A stretch of 64,000 bases of DNA from an uncultured Verrucomicrobiales bacterium (lineage in GTDB: Bacteria > Verrucomicrobiota > Verrucomicrobiia > Verrucomicrobiales > Akkermansiaceae): the NCBI GenBank assembly GCA_937934595.1, contig CALGZA010000037.1, forward strand, positions 17,138 to 81,137. The letters run 5' to 3'. The translations under genes were made by a program, and so were the position numbers. Positions within the stretch are counted from its first letter, which is position 1; every line of letters starts with the position of its first letter. The notes beneath the pieces were generated by a model. It did not search any database. It had not been told where the DNA came from and saw only the letters and a list, made by a program, of their open reading frames with translations. This document shows positions 35,901-44,017 of this stretch, piece after piece.

Positions 35901-36123
35901 CCTGAATGATCAATCAACGCTGGAAGGTAAGATAATGAAAGAAGATGCAGAGAATGTGTATTTGGCGACGAATCCTTTTGATTTATCAATGCAGACGGCG
36001 GTTCTGAAGTCTAAAATAGCGAAGCGAGTATTGTCACATACATCCTCTATGCCTCCTTCTTTGATCAATGCGCTTAATCCTGATGAGCTTAGGGACTTGA
36101 TGCTTTTTTTGACGAATAAGTAG
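32983..36123 (+). CDS. DUF1080 lectin/hydrolase-like domain fused to PVC-type cytochrome dehydrogenase
   Basis: This is a 1046-residue secreted protein from ATG 32983 (track start is a GTG two codons earlier). After a signal peptide, residues about 28-235 are a DUF1080 (3-keto-disaccharide hydrolase type) jelly-roll (TLFEGKNLDGWKGDPKFWSV, GNSGIQYRS). Residues about 250-600 are a beta-propeller (GSWVSMCFDDKGALFVCDQ). A helical middle region leads to a C-terminal heme domain with CMKCHAHSGEGGGSGPEL and SLINALNPDELRDLMLFL. The propeller-heme part aligns along its length with the 2930-5542 protein. Probably binds or cleaves a 3-keto-sugar and passes electrons to heme. Confidence 0.82.
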   Translation: MLNYKSKFILLCNSFMGFGLAMSAQADTITLFEGKNLDGWKGDPKFWSVEDGFITGQCSEENPCKQTTYLTYTKKEFQNFELTLKFRFLSEKGNSGIQYRSQWADEKLFKIKGYQADIETGINYSGILYEQDGRGIVARRGEKVTIDLAGKKTVDPKPIADAKKAQDSIKAGEWSTYRVVADGKHLTHLINGFTTVQVEDNEKNRSSAKGMLALQLHKGPPMKVQYKDIKILELLDTKDKPVIKKKTSVNDIKSLDGFHVEQIYSVDKKSEGSWVSMCFDDKGALFVCDQYGSLYKLIIEDGKVAKKTAIESAGHAQGLCWAYGSLYIVSSNRQKPGVYCLTDTTGDGQFDKQELILNIKGFGEHGTHGLIKDPKGEGFYFIVGNFTKPPQDAGFTGGRNWAEDTLHPHLNDASGHAVGKKAPAGTLLWLSKDGKKRKIISIGMRNTYDIAASPTGELFGYDSDMEYDVGTPWYRPTRVYHYIDGADYGWRTGTGKWPDYYADSLGSVLDIGPGCPTGVVFGTGAKFPAEYQKALYILDWTFGRIYALHLSPDGVTYSAKKEVFVSGKPLPLTDAVVGPDGAMYFLTGGRRLQSALYRVSYKGAASTAPVAAEVVSAAQKQLRQVQASRDVAELWKSLGSVDRTLRYAARVSLEQIPTERWLSVYESATDAQTIITASLALSRKKADTGVIFGKLLEIDFNGLNEGLKIEYLRAVSLACIRGGRPGKAVIDQLLTKFNLYPSASAILNRELCRVLVYLDSSSVLSKTLLMMSHSVVVKEDIPMELLAGHDKYGKDIMNMLKNQPDSQALHYALMLKNQKSGWNEATVRSYYQWLAKAESKTGGNSYKGFIRNIRKEAMKNLNADAKLVGIAKESSKLKVVTKPMAVAKGPGRNWTHEEAVKAIKDLSKADAANGKKMYQAILCMKCHAHSGEGGGSGPELTQLANRFSKEDILKAIIVPSEVVSDQYKATVLHLNDQSTLEGKIMKEDAENVYLATNPFDLSMQTAVLKSKIAKRVLSHTSSMPPSLINALNPDELRDLMLFLTNK

Positions 36124-36150
36124 TCGGCACGCATTACGGTATAGTGTCTC

Positions 36151-36876
36151 ATGAATGATTTTTTGGCAGGTTATCTGAATTTTCCTGATACTGCACAATT
36201 ATTGTTTGATGAGATGCCGAGGTTTATTTACTTCATGAAAGATGAGGAGCTGCGCTTTGTGAGGGTTAATCAAACACTTGTTGAGAAAATAGGTCTTACT
36301 GAGGATGAGATTCTTGGTAAGACGGATTTTGATCTATTTCCGTATTCTATGGCAGATGCATTTTTTAAAGATGATCAGCTTATATTAAAGACGAAGCAAC
36401 CGATCTTAAATAAGGTTGAGCTGGTGCCGACTAATAGGGGTCAGGCAGACTGGTCGTTGACCAATAAGGTTCCGATGTTTGATGATGCGGAGAATATAGT
36501 GGCAATTATAGGTGTGACGCGTCCTTTTTCAACGAGTCTGACTGCGCAGAACTCGAGTGAGGATTTGAGATTGATGATTGAGTATATAAAGCAGAATTAT
36601 ACTTCGAAGTTGTCTATTGAGGAGTTGGCTAAGATGTCTTGTTTGTCTGTTAGTGCGCTTGAGAGGAAGTTCAAGAAGGTGTTTCATATTACGCCTAGTC
36701 AGTATATTTTGAATATACGGATTCAAGAGGCTTGTCATCTGTTGATTCACAGTTCAGAACCTTTGATTACAATATCTAATGAATGTGGTTTTTATGATCA
36801 GAGTCATTTTAGTCGACAATTTTCCAAGGCGATGAACATTTCACCCCATAAGTACAGAAAGCAATTTAGGATTTGA
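36151..36876 (+). CDS. PAS domain-AraC family transcriptional regulator
   Basis: This is a 241-residue regulator. An N-terminal PAS domain (about 15-125; MPRFIYFMKDEELRFVRVNQTLV, GKTDFDLFP) probably senses a small molecule or redox state. The AraC/XylS helix-turn-helix pair follows (about 143-241; LSIEELAKMSCLSVSALERKFKKV and ISNECGFYDQSHFSRQFSKAMNISPHKYR). Its position just upstream suggests it controls the sugar isomerase/kinase operon at 36922-40586. AraC regulators with PAS in place of a cupin are less common but known in PVC bacteria. Confidence 0.87.
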   Translation: MNDFLAGYLNFPDTAQLLFDEMPRFIYFMKDEELRFVRVNQTLVEKIGLTEDEILGKTDFDLFPYSMADAFFKDDQLILKTKQPILNKVELVPTNRGQADWSLTNKVPMFDDAENIVAIIGVTRPFSTSLTAQNSSEDLRLMIEYIKQNYTSKLSIEELAKMSCLSVSALERKFKKVFHITPSQYILNIRIQEACHLLIHSSEPLITISNECGFYDQSHFSRQFSKAMNISPHKYRKQFRI

Positions 36877-36921
36877 TCACTTAATAATAATCTATATATA
36901 ACCCAAAAACAAAAAATAATT

Positions 36922-37929
36922 ATGAAATTACATAACGCAATGTGGCCAGGAGTAGTAGGTAAGGACGATGCTTCTGATCAGCCTACTATATCACTAGATA
37001 AGATGCTGGATCTGACAGCCAATGCATCTGTAAATGGAGAGAAGTATGATGGTGTAGATTTGTTTCTTTTTCATCCACATATTGATCCAGAGGCATCTGA
37101 TGATGCTATACGCAGTATGGCGGATAAGATAGTGGCGAAGGGGTTTAATATTGGTTCTTTAGTAGCTCCGGTATGGGGTGGGACTATTGGTGATTCAGCA
37201 TTTGGGCCAGCTGAGGCACGTGAGAAGTTTCTCAAGGCGATTCATTATGCTTGCCGTGTAGCGAAGATTCTTAAAGAGCATGGAGCGCGTCAGTATGGTG
37301 TGATTAGGATTGATTCATCAGGTAGCCCTGAGGAATTTTCTAAAGATGAGTTAGGGAATACGAAGCTTTTAGCTAATACATTCAGAGAGGCTGGGAAGAT
37401 AGCAGGAGATCATGGTGAGAGGCTAGCGGCTGAGGGTGAGATCTGCTGGGGAGGGATGCATTCATGGAAGCATATGTTAGATACTCTGGAAGAGACTGGT
37501 TCACCTGAGACTGTTGGATTTCAGGCTGACTTAGCGCATACGTATCTTTACTTGCTTGGATATAATGCACCGGAGCAGGCGCTTCTTAAGGAAGGGTATT
37601 GTGAGGAGGAGTTTTGGTCTGCCTACAAGACTTTGACTGATAAGTTGCGTCCATGGACGATAGATTTCCATGTTGCTCAGAATGATGGTTCTGTGCATGG
37701 TTCAGGATCCCATGATAAGACTGGGCGTCATTGTTTAGCTGATCATCCGAGTGGAAAATTAGACATTACACGATGTTCACAGATGTGGTTACAGGACTAT
37801 GCTTCACGCGGGATTGAGCATATATGTTGGGATGGATGTATGTTTGATAATAACGTATTAGAAGAAGGGAAGACATGGGAGACGATCCTAGGAGCGATGC
37901 TTGATGTTAAAGCGGGGCTGTCATTATAA
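36922..37929 (+). CDS. TIM-barrel sugar phosphate isomerase/epimerase-like protein
   Basis: This is a 335-residue cytoplasmic protein of the xylose-isomerase-like TIM-barrel superfamily. Candidate metal or substrate residues lie at the ends of strands: [13 protein letters not shown] (Glu), [14 protein letters not shown] (Asp/His), [12 protein letters not shown] (Asp/His) and [10 protein letters not shown]. It is longer than typical epimerases. It follows the AraC gene by 45 AT-rich bases and precedes a second TIM-barrel gene by 21 bases. Specific substrate unknown; a sugar, ketose or their phosphates are likely given the downstream kinase. Confidence 0.75.
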   Translation: MKLHNAMWPGVVGKDDASDQPTISLDKMLDLTANASVNGEKYDGVDLFLFHPHIDPEASDDAIRSMADKIVAKGFNIGSLVAPVWGGTIGDSAFGPAEAREKFLKAIHYACRVAKILKEHGARQYGVIRIDSSGSPEEFSKDELGNTKLLANTFREAGKIAGDHGERLAAEGEICWGGMHSWKHMLDTLEETGSPETVGFQADLAHTYLYLLGYNAPEQALLKEGYCEEEFWSAYKTLTDKLRPWTIDFHVAQNDGSVHGSGSHDKTGRHCLADHPSGKLDITRCSQMWLQDYASRGIEHICWDGCMFDNNVLEEGKTWETILGAMLDVKAGLSL

Positions 37930-37950
37930 ATCATAAAAATAAGAAATAAT

Positions 37951-38790
37951 ATGAGTGATATAAAATTTGGAGCAGAGGTCTATACTTGGTTTATGGACGG
38001 TTATGGCGAGGGCAATAAGAACAAGCTTGGTCATATGGTGGATATAGTAGGTAAGGCTGGATTCAAAGGGATAGAGCCGATGGTTCTGGAGCCTTATGAT
38101 GATTACTGGATGGGGGATTATAAAGATCCTGCAAGGTTGAAGGCTGCGCTTGATGAAGCTGGTATTGAGCTTGCTGCATTAGCGCTGATTTGTAAGTGGG
38201 ATGGCGAGGAAGAGACTGAGTCTGAGAGGGCATGTGCTGACTGGACTATTGAGATGCTGAAGCATTTTCCTGGTGCAGCGTTAGGTACTGTGCCGCTTCC
38301 GGATGGAAGGCATGATATTCAGCAGCGAAGAGTAAATTTAGTAAACAATGTTAACCGTGTTTCTAGGAGGGCGGCTGAGGCTGGCTTGACATGTTCATTC
38401 CATCCGAATTCACCTCCGGGATCTATTGTGAGAACGCAGGATGACTATGATGTTGTATTGAATTCATTGGATCCTTCAGTGACTGGTTGGACTCCTGATG
38501 TGGGTCATATTGTGAGGGGGGGTATGGATATCATAGGTACTATGACGAAGTGGCAGCATCTTATTAACCATGTTCATTATAAGGATTTTTCTGGTAATGG
38601 GCCTGAGCCGTGGGCTCAGATGGGTGAGGGAAAGGTTGATTTCCATAAGATTACTGAATTTCTTGCAGCAAGAAACTATAAGGGCTGGATCATTTGTGAA
38701 GATGAGTGTGAGCTTGCTATTACTGAACCTGATGAGGTGACTCTTCAGAATGGGCAATGGTGCAACGAGCAGTTACTTCCACTTATTTAA
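37951..38790 (+). CDS. Second TIM-barrel sugar isomerase/epimerase-like protein
   Basis: This is a 279-residue xylose-isomerase-like TIM-barrel protein resembling IolE/hydroxypyruvate-isomerase-type enzymes. Likely metal ligands are Glu in FKGIEPMV, His in CSFHPNSPPGS, Asp and His in WTPDVGHIVRGG, His in HVHYKDFSG and Glu in IICEDECE. It is distinct from the preceding gene at sequence level, so the operon encodes two different barrel enzymes, suggesting successive isomerisation or epimerisation steps. The kinase gene starts 14 bases after its stop. Confidence 0.8.
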   Translation: MSDIKFGAEVYTWFMDGYGEGNKNKLGHMVDIVGKAGFKGIEPMVLEPYDDYWMGDYKDPARLKAALDEAGIELAALALICKWDGEEETESERACADWTIEMLKHFPGAALGTVPLPDGRHDIQQRRVNLVNNVNRVSRRAAEAGLTCSFHPNSPPGSIVRTQDDYDVVLNSLDPSVTGWTPDVGHIVRGGMDIIGTMTKWQHLINHVHYKDFSGNGPEPWAQMGEGKVDFHKITEFLAARNYKGWIICEDECELAITEPDEVTLQNGQWCNEQLLPLI

Positions 38791-38804
38791 AAAAATTACG
38801 ACAC

Positions 38805-40586
38805 ATGAAATTTAACCCTAAATTGATCAACTCGCCACTAGATGCTGCGGACGAACTCATTGATGGACTAGTTGAGGCATATAATGGGGAGTGTTATAAG
38901 GTAGGTACACGCTCGATAGTTAAGAGTAATATTGCTTCTGAAAAGGTTGCTCTGCTGGTGGGTGGGGGAGCTGGGCATGAGCCTATTTATCATGCGATGG
39001 TGGGCCAGAATATGGCTGATGGTGCGGCGTGCGGTGATATTTTTGCTGCTCCTGCTCCTAATATTGTTAAGGAGGCTGCGGTTGCTATTGATCAAGGAAA
39101 TGGGGTGCTGTTCCTTTATGGTAACTATGCGGGTGATGTGATGAATTTCGATCTTGGTGCTGAGCAGGCTGAGGAGGAAGGTGCTACGGTGCGGACTATT
39201 TTGATAGCGGATGACGTGGCATCAGCCCCACCGGAGAGGAAGAATGATCGACGAGGCATCGCAGGTCTCGTTCCGATAGTGAAGATAGCTGGAGCGGCCT
39301 CTCAGCATGCTGCTGATTTGGATTCGCTGGCTGATACGGTTCAGAAGGCGTGTTTGCAGACGCGCTCGATAGGGTGTGCAATGGCACCTGGTTCGATTCC
39401 TGCTACTGGTACTCCGACTTTTGAGTTAGAAGAGGGTATGCTGGGTTTAGGGATGGGTATACATGGCGAGGCGGGGGTGAAGGATATACCTATGACGACT
39501 GCGGCTGATTTGACGCCTACGATGTTAGATTATATAGTAGATGATTTTGAGAAAGATGCTGATGTAGAGCCTCTGCGGTCTGGAGATTCCATATTGTTTT
39601 TAATTAACTCACTTGGAGCTACGACGATGATGGAGTGTTTGATTTGTATGCGTACTGCAGCAGATTACTTTGAGGAGCGTGGCATAGAGATATTCGATGT
39701 TATGGTGGGGCCTTATGTTACATGCCAGGAGATGGCTGGTATTTCTTTTTCTGTCACGCGTGTGGATGATGAGTTGAAGGAGTTGTGGTCTATGCCTTGT
39801 CAGTCATTTTGTTATTCTAAGATGCAGGGGCCTTTGGATGCTGAGAGGCATGGTAAGGTGCAGGCTATGAATGAGGGCGGGAAGTCAGGTGTTAAGGCTG
39901 TGACAAAGAAGGCGAGGGTTCAGGCTGAGTTATCGAGGTCTGACTCGGGTTTGAGTGTTGAGCAGGCGCGGGCTATGTTAGTAAGTGTTGCAGATGCGAT
40001 TATAGCGGCTGAGCCGGAGTTATCCCAGGCAGATCGTGACTTAGGTGATGGTGATCATGGATTAGGGATGGAGAGGGGATTCAGAGCTTTGAAAAAGAAT
40101 CTTGATCCTGCGGTTTCTGATTTTAGTTCAATGCAGGAGCTGTTCAAGACGGCTGGGATGTCCTTGCTAAGTACTATGGGCGGTGCTTCTGGGGTTGTTT
40201 TTGGTTCGCTTTTTTTGGCGGGTGATAAGACGATGTATGGAGCAGAGTGTTTTGGTTCTCATGAGTTATCACATTTATTGAATCAGTCATTGGCGGATGT
40301 GATGAAGCGTGGTGGAGCGAAGCCAGGTGACAAGACGATGATAGATGCTTTGGCGCCTGCTGCTGCGGTGGCTAAGGAGGTGATGGATCAGGCTATTGGT
40401 GATGTTATCTCGAGTGTTGCTGAGGCTGCGAATGATGGGAAAGAGGCTAGTAAGGCGATGTTGGCTACGATGGGGAGGGCTAAGACACTGGGAGAGAAGA
40501 CTATTGGGTTACCTGATGCTGGGGCGATTTCTGTATCTATTATTCTTAAGACTATGGCTGAGTATGTTGCGGGGCTTTCTTCTTAG
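38805..40586 (+). CDS. Fused DhaK-DhaL dihydroxyacetone (glycerone)-type kinase
   Basis: This is an ATP-dependent kinase of dihydroxyacetone or a related ketose. I use ATG 38805 (MKFNPKLINSPLDAADELID, 593 residues); the track start lies inside the upstream gene. The DhaK part (about 1-335) has the glycine-rich block LLVGGGAGHEPIYHAMVG and the substrate-binding His region LGMGIHGEAGV. The DhaL part (about 390-593) has the nucleotide and magnesium site DRDLGDGDHGLGMERG and GGASGVVFGSLF. Such fused enzymes use ATP directly. With two isomerase/epimerase-like genes upstream, the substrate may be a C3 or C4 ketose such as erythrulose; this is inference. Confidence 0.9.
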   Translation: MKFNPKLINSPLDAADELIDGLVEAYNGECYKVGTRSIVKSNIASEKVALLVGGGAGHEPIYHAMVGQNMADGAACGDIFAAPAPNIVKEAAVAIDQGNGVLFLYGNYAGDVMNFDLGAEQAEEEGATVRTILIADDVASAPPERKNDRRGIAGLVPIVKIAGAASQHAADLDSLADTVQKACLQTRSIGCAMAPGSIPATGTPTFELEEGMLGLGMGIHGEAGVKDIPMTTAADLTPTMLDYIVDDFEKDADVEPLRSGDSILFLINSLGATTMMECLICMRTAADYFEERGIEIFDVMVGPYVTCQEMAGISFSVTRVDDELKELWSMPCQSFCYSKMQGPLDAERHGKVQAMNEGGKSGVKAVTKKARVQAELSRSDSGLSVEQARAMLVSVADAIIAAEPELSQADRDLGDGDHGLGMERGFRALKKNLDPAVSDFSSMQELFKTAGMSLLSTMGGASGVVFGSLFLAGDKTMYGAECFGSHELSHLLNQSLADVMKRGGAKPGDKTMIDALAPAAAVAKEVMDQAIGDVISSVAEAANDGKEASKAMLATMGRAKTLGEKTIGLPDAGAISVSIILKTMAEYVAGLSS

Positions 40587-40684
40587 TTTTTTAGGGGATG
40601 AGGCTTTTCTTTATTGAGTGTATGTTTACTTGTTGGGGTGATGTTGCTTTTGGTTTTGCTTTGAGTAGCTGTTGTTTAATGGCG

Positions 40685-40711
40685 TTGACATAATAGAGAT
40701 GGTTCTTTAAT
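40685..40711 (+). promoter_or_regulatory. Candidate promoter of the PEP-CTERM gene
   Basis: A perfect TTGACA (40685-40690) is followed after 15 bases by TTTAAT (40706-40711, 5/6 match to TATAAT), shortly before the ATG at 40722. The spacer is shorter than ideal and the start codon is close, so this is only a candidate. Confidence 0.3.
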
Positions 40712-40721
40712 GATATAGGCT

Positions 40722-41627
40722 ATGAAAAACAGACAGATGATGATTATTGGCCTTTTGGTGACCAGTCAGTGGGCTTCAGCTGCTTCGATGTTTTCAAACC
40801 TTAATTTTGATTTTAGTGAGAGTGCGTTTACGACTGGTACTTTAGCTTCTGGGACAACTGGTTATAATATTATAGATGATTTGACTGGGGCTAAGTTAGT
40901 TTCTGATAATGGTGATGCGGCTGATCTTTTTATTACTGTTAATACGAGTGTTCCGTCTAATGCTAGTGGAGCATTTGCTGATGTAGAGATTACATCTGGG
41001 GGGTTAGTTTCAAATCATGGTTATAGTAGGACGTTTGCGAATACTTATGCATCAGGAACTCCTAATAATCCTGATAATTTAATTAAGCAGACGATACGTT
41101 TGGAGTTTGGTAGTCATCTTTCTGTGAGTGACTTTGCGACTGATTTTAGGAGTTTGAATACGAGAGGGATTACTTGGGAGTATAGTGAGCTAGCTTATTT
41201 AAAGAAGGATGGTTCCTATTTTTCTGCTGCGCCAGTAGTGGGTGATTATTTAACATGGCAGGCATCGTCTGCGGTTGAGCAGGGTTCACCGTCACAGGGG
41301 TGGTGGCTCGCTGCATCTAGTTCAACTGTCACTGGTGTGGGTGGTGATCCTACGGTGGCGGGAGGTAACGGTTCACTGGAGAATATGACTGGCACGAATG
41401 GTAATAGTATAATGGACTATGATGATGTTGGATTGGCAGCTGGTACTGAGGTTGGTGGGTTTGAGTGGACGGTGTATTTATATGATAACAGGGGGCAATC
41501 TAATAACCAAACTAACTGGACAGCGACACAGAGTTTTTTTGAGATAACGGGGACTGTTCCTGAGCCTTGTTCTACTTTATTGTTGGGGCTTGGTGGTGTG
41601 GTGATGCTTTGCCGTAAGAGCCGATAG
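40722..41627 (+). CDS. PEP-CTERM sorted surface protein
   Basis: This is a 301-residue secreted protein. Signal peptide MKNRQMMIIGLLVTSQWASAA; a Gly/Ser/Thr/Asn-rich beta body with no catalytic motif; and a C-terminal PEP-CTERM sorting signal, VPEP followed by a hydrophobic stretch (STLLLGLGGVVML) and basic end (CRKSR). Exosortase is predicted to cleave at the PEP motif and place it in the outer envelope or exopolysaccharide. No exosortase gene is in the window. Not part of an obvious operon. Confidence 0.85.
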   Translation: MKNRQMMIIGLLVTSQWASAASMFSNLNFDFSESAFTTGTLASGTTGYNIIDDLTGAKLVSDNGDAADLFITVNTSVPSNASGAFADVEITSGGLVSNHGYSRTFANTYASGTPNNPDNLIKQTIRLEFGSHLSVSDFATDFRSLNTRGITWEYSELAYLKKDGSYFSAAPVVGDYLTWQASSAVEQGSPSQGWWLAASSSTVTGVGGDPTVAGGNGSLENMTGTNGNSIMDYDDVGLAAGTEVGGFEWTVYLYDNRGQSNNQTNWTATQSFFEITGTVPEPCSTLLLGLGGVVMLCRKSR

Positions 41628-41726
41628 CTTGCTTGATTCATTGTGACGTGGCTGCTGGCTTTGGTGGTAATAAATTCTGGAATTGTGGGCTTTGCATGGT
41701 GGTGGGAATGGTTTAGTGTATGATCA

Positions 41727-42437
41727 ATGCTGAAATTTATCGACCAGGGAGGCCCATTTGTGTGGGTGTTATTAGTGCTATCATTTGCGGGGATGATGAT
41801 TGTTCTTGAGAAGATTATTTTTTTTCAACGCACTAAGATTCATGTTGGAGATTTGATGTTGGGGCTTTCGAATCATGTGAGGAAAGGAGCTCATGATGAG
41901 GCATTACGTGAGTCTGCACGTGCACCTGGGTCTGTGGCGAGGGTGGCTCATGCTACGTTGATGCGCTATACTTTGCCGAGGGCTGATTTACGTGATATAG
42001 CGATGGAGGCTGGGCAGTTGGAGGTGCCACGGATTGAGAAGAATTTACGTGGTTTGTATACAGTTGCTTTAATATCGCCTTTGATAGGTATGCTTGGAAC
42101 TGTGAATGGGTTGATAGAGACGTTTGTGGATATGAGTAATAGTAGTAGCCAGAGTAATAACTTGGAGATGGCTAGGGGTATTTATGAGGCTCTTATCACT
42201 ACTGGGCTTGGCTTGTTGGTGGCTGTGCCTGCTTATTTGTTTTATTTGTATTTTGTGGGTAGGGCGAAACGTTTGGTTCATAGGGTGGAGAGGGGAGCTA
42301 TTGAGATAGTTAATATCATTTGTGATCAACGTGAGGCGTCTAAGTCTGGAGAGCAGGCTAAGAATTTTTCTAAGGGGGCTGTGAAGAATGGTGGGGAAGA
42401 GGAGGGAGCTGGAAATTCAAAGAAGTCTAAGAAATGA
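41727..42437 (+). CDS. MotA/TolQ/ExbB family proton channel protein
   Basis: This is a 236-residue inner-membrane protein of the proton-driven energiser family. Helix 1 is near 12-32 (FVWVLLVLSFAGMMIVLEKI). A cytoplasmic loop precedes helix 2 (LYTVALISPLIGMLGTVNGLI) and helix 3 (LITTGLGLLVAVPAYLFYLY), with the conserved GMLGTV motif. A Lys/Glu-rich tail ends the protein. It overlaps the ExbD gene by four bases. With the next two genes it probably forms an ExbB-ExbD-TonB-like complex. Confidence 0.88.
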   Translation: MLKFIDQGGPFVWVLLVLSFAGMMIVLEKIIFFQRTKIHVGDLMLGLSNHVRKGAHDEALRESARAPGSVARVAHATLMRYTLPRADLRDIAMEAGQLEVPRIEKNLRGLYTVALISPLIGMLGTVNGLIETFVDMSNSSSQSNNLEMARGIYEALITTGLGLLVAVPAYLFYLYFVGRAKRLVHRVERGAIEIVNIICDQREASKSGEQAKNFSKGAVKNGGEEEGAGNSKKSKK

Positions 42438-42853
42438 AGCTTGAGATGTCATTACCGCAGCGTCCTGGTTTGATTTACGCGATGCCTGTGTTAGATATTT
42501 TGGTGTTGGTTTTGGTGTTTCCTTTGTTGGGCTCTTCTTTTACGACTGATGCTGGTGTGGAGCTGAGATTACCTGATACTGGGCATCGGTTTGATAGGAT
42601 GGAGCGTAGTATAGTGGTGACTATTAAGGGGGTGCGAGAGCGGCAGATTTATATAAATAGGCGTCTTGTGGTAGAGGAGAATTTGATAGAAGAGCTGAGG
42701 AGTGAGGCTGTAAACTGGCAAAGTGGTGGAGCTGTGGGGATTATTTTCCGAGTTGATAGGCGAGTTCCGAGTGGTTACAAGTCACGGATAGGAGATATGT
42801 TGTTGGCTGAGGGTTATAGAGTTTATGATGCTGGGAATCCTGTGAGTAAGTGA
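42434..42853 (+). CDS. ExbD/TolR family protein
   Basis: This is a 139-residue single-pass inner-membrane protein. The helix GLIYAMPVLDILVLVLVFPLL carries the conserved proton-pathway Asp (PVLDI). The periplasmic domain has the ExbD pattern VELRLPDTG, IVVTIKG, QIYINRRLVVEENL and a final RVDRRVPSGYKSRIGDMLLAEGY. Start and stop overlap both neighbours, so it is translationally coupled. It forms the energising motor with the upstream ExbB-like protein. Confidence 0.85.
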   Translation: MKLEMSLPQRPGLIYAMPVLDILVLVLVFPLLGSSFTTDAGVELRLPDTGHRFDRMERSIVVTIKGVRERQIYINRRLVVEENLIEELRSEAVNWQSGGAVGIIFRVDRRVPSGYKSRIGDMLLAEGYRVYDAGNPVSK

Positions 42854-43668
42854 TGTTGTTTTCTAAGAACAGGAAATTACAACGTGATAGGAATGCTGGA
42901 TTGGTGTTTCGGTGGAGGGGTGGTTATAAGGCTAACCGGGGTGGTTTTACGGTGGCGTTTTTGTTGACTGCGTTATTTTTTGGTGCGGGTTTTATTATGA
43001 TAAATGTCTATGCGAAGCAGAATACGGTTCCGAGTCGTTATAGGGCTTCTATGGTTCAGTTAGGTGAGGTTGATGATGATTTAAAGTGGTGGATAGAGAG
43101 GAATTCACCATTGCTTCCGTCTTGGGGTGGGGATGGGGATTTGCAGAGTAGTTTGCGAGTGGGGGGGCTTTTGTTTGGAGAGATTAGCGAGCGGCACAAG
43201 GAGAAGCATCGTATTGAAGATGTGGAGATGGAGGAGATTAGCATTGCTGGTGAGAGGGTTTATTTATCAAATGATGGGGTGATGCCCCGGATAGGGCGGC
43301 ATAAGGTTTTGCTGTCTGAGGAGGAGGTTTCTGATGATGATGTGGTAGTGGAGTGGGGTGTGAATGTGGAGGCTGGGGAGAATCTAAGGCTCAGGTTGCC
43401 GAAGTCTTTGGTTTACGATAAGTGGATACCTGAATCTTGGCATGGGCGTGAGGTAAGGTTTATTGTTGCTGTCGATGATATGGGGCGGGTGATTAAGGTG
43501 AGTCCTTCTGAGTGGGTTGAGGTGGGTGAGTATAGGGGGCTTGAGGACTGGATACAGACGATAAGGTTTAAGCCTGAGCGGGGTGCGGTGGGGAAAAGTA
43601 GGGTGGGTATTTTAGATGTGAGTGTGATGCCTGTGGGTGCTGTGGTTATGAAAGGAGGAGGGTTATGA
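42853..43668 (+). CDS. TonB-like single-pass membrane protein
   Basis: This is a 271-residue protein with one helix near 33-52 (GGFTVAFLLTALFFGAGFIMI) and a long periplasmic region. The C-terminal 80 residues (VRFIVAVDDMGRVIKVSPSEW...IRFKPERG) resemble the beta fold and IRFKP-type motif of TonB C-terminal domains. The Pro-rich spacer usual in TonB is absent; Glu/Asp-rich sequence takes its place. The start overlaps the ExbD stop (TGATG). Position after exbB-exbD supports a TonB-type energy transducer, but the homology is remote. Confidence 0.55.
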   Translation: MLFSKNRKLQRDRNAGLVFRWRGGYKANRGGFTVAFLLTALFFGAGFIMINVYAKQNTVPSRYRASMVQLGEVDDDLKWWIERNSPLLPSWGGDGDLQSSLRVGGLLFGEISERHKEKHRIEDVEMEEISIAGERVYLSNDGVMPRIGRHKVLLSEEEVSDDDVVVEWGVNVEAGENLRLRLPKSLVYDKWIPESWHGREVRFIVAVDDMGRVIKVSPSEWVEVGEYRGLEDWIQTIRFKPERGAVGKSRVGILDVSVMPVGAVVMKGGGL

Positions 43669-43907
43669 TAGAGTTGAATTTTGAGGAGTTTAGTTTGTTT
43701 GTTGTAGGAGGTAGTATTTTGTTTATGGGTTTTTTATTATTTCTTCATTCTAGTAGGTCTAAGGCTTATCGGAGGAAGAGGCGCTATCAGGTGGTGCAGT
43801 GCCCGGTATGTGGGGAGGTATTTGATGACCGAGGTTCTGAGAAAATGCCTGAGTGTGTGGGGTGTGGGAGGAAAACAGTGCGGGGCTATGATAAGAGTTT
43901 AGGTTAG
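43665..43907 (+). CDS. Small membrane-anchored zinc-ribbon protein
   Basis: This is an 80-residue protein. An N-terminal helix (about 9-30; LFVVGGSILFMGFLLFL) is followed by a basic segment (SRSKAYRRKRRYQ) and a four-Cys zinc ribbon (CPVCGEVF...CVGCGRKT). A good ribosome binding site (AAAGGAGG) precedes the ATG, which overlaps the preceding stop. Being the fourth gene of the ExbB/ExbD/TonB-like operon, it may be an accessory factor; function unknown. Confidence 0.7.
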   Translation: MIELNFEEFSLFVVGGSILFMGFLLFLHSSRSKAYRRKRRYQVVQCPVCGEVFDDRGSEKMPECVGCGRKTVRGYDKSLG

Positions 43908-44017
43908 ATTCGGTTTTTGAGGAGTTTGGCGAGCAGTTGTTTTTAAGTTATCAGGCTTGCACTATGGTAAATTTTTATTGATAGTGCGCCGGCAGTTAAG
44001 AAGTAACCCATTTTTTT

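Noticed and set aside
39385-39410. tRNA T-loop-like sequence GGTTCGATTCC
   Set aside because: It lies inside the DhaK coding frame and no acceptor or anticodon stems can be built around it.
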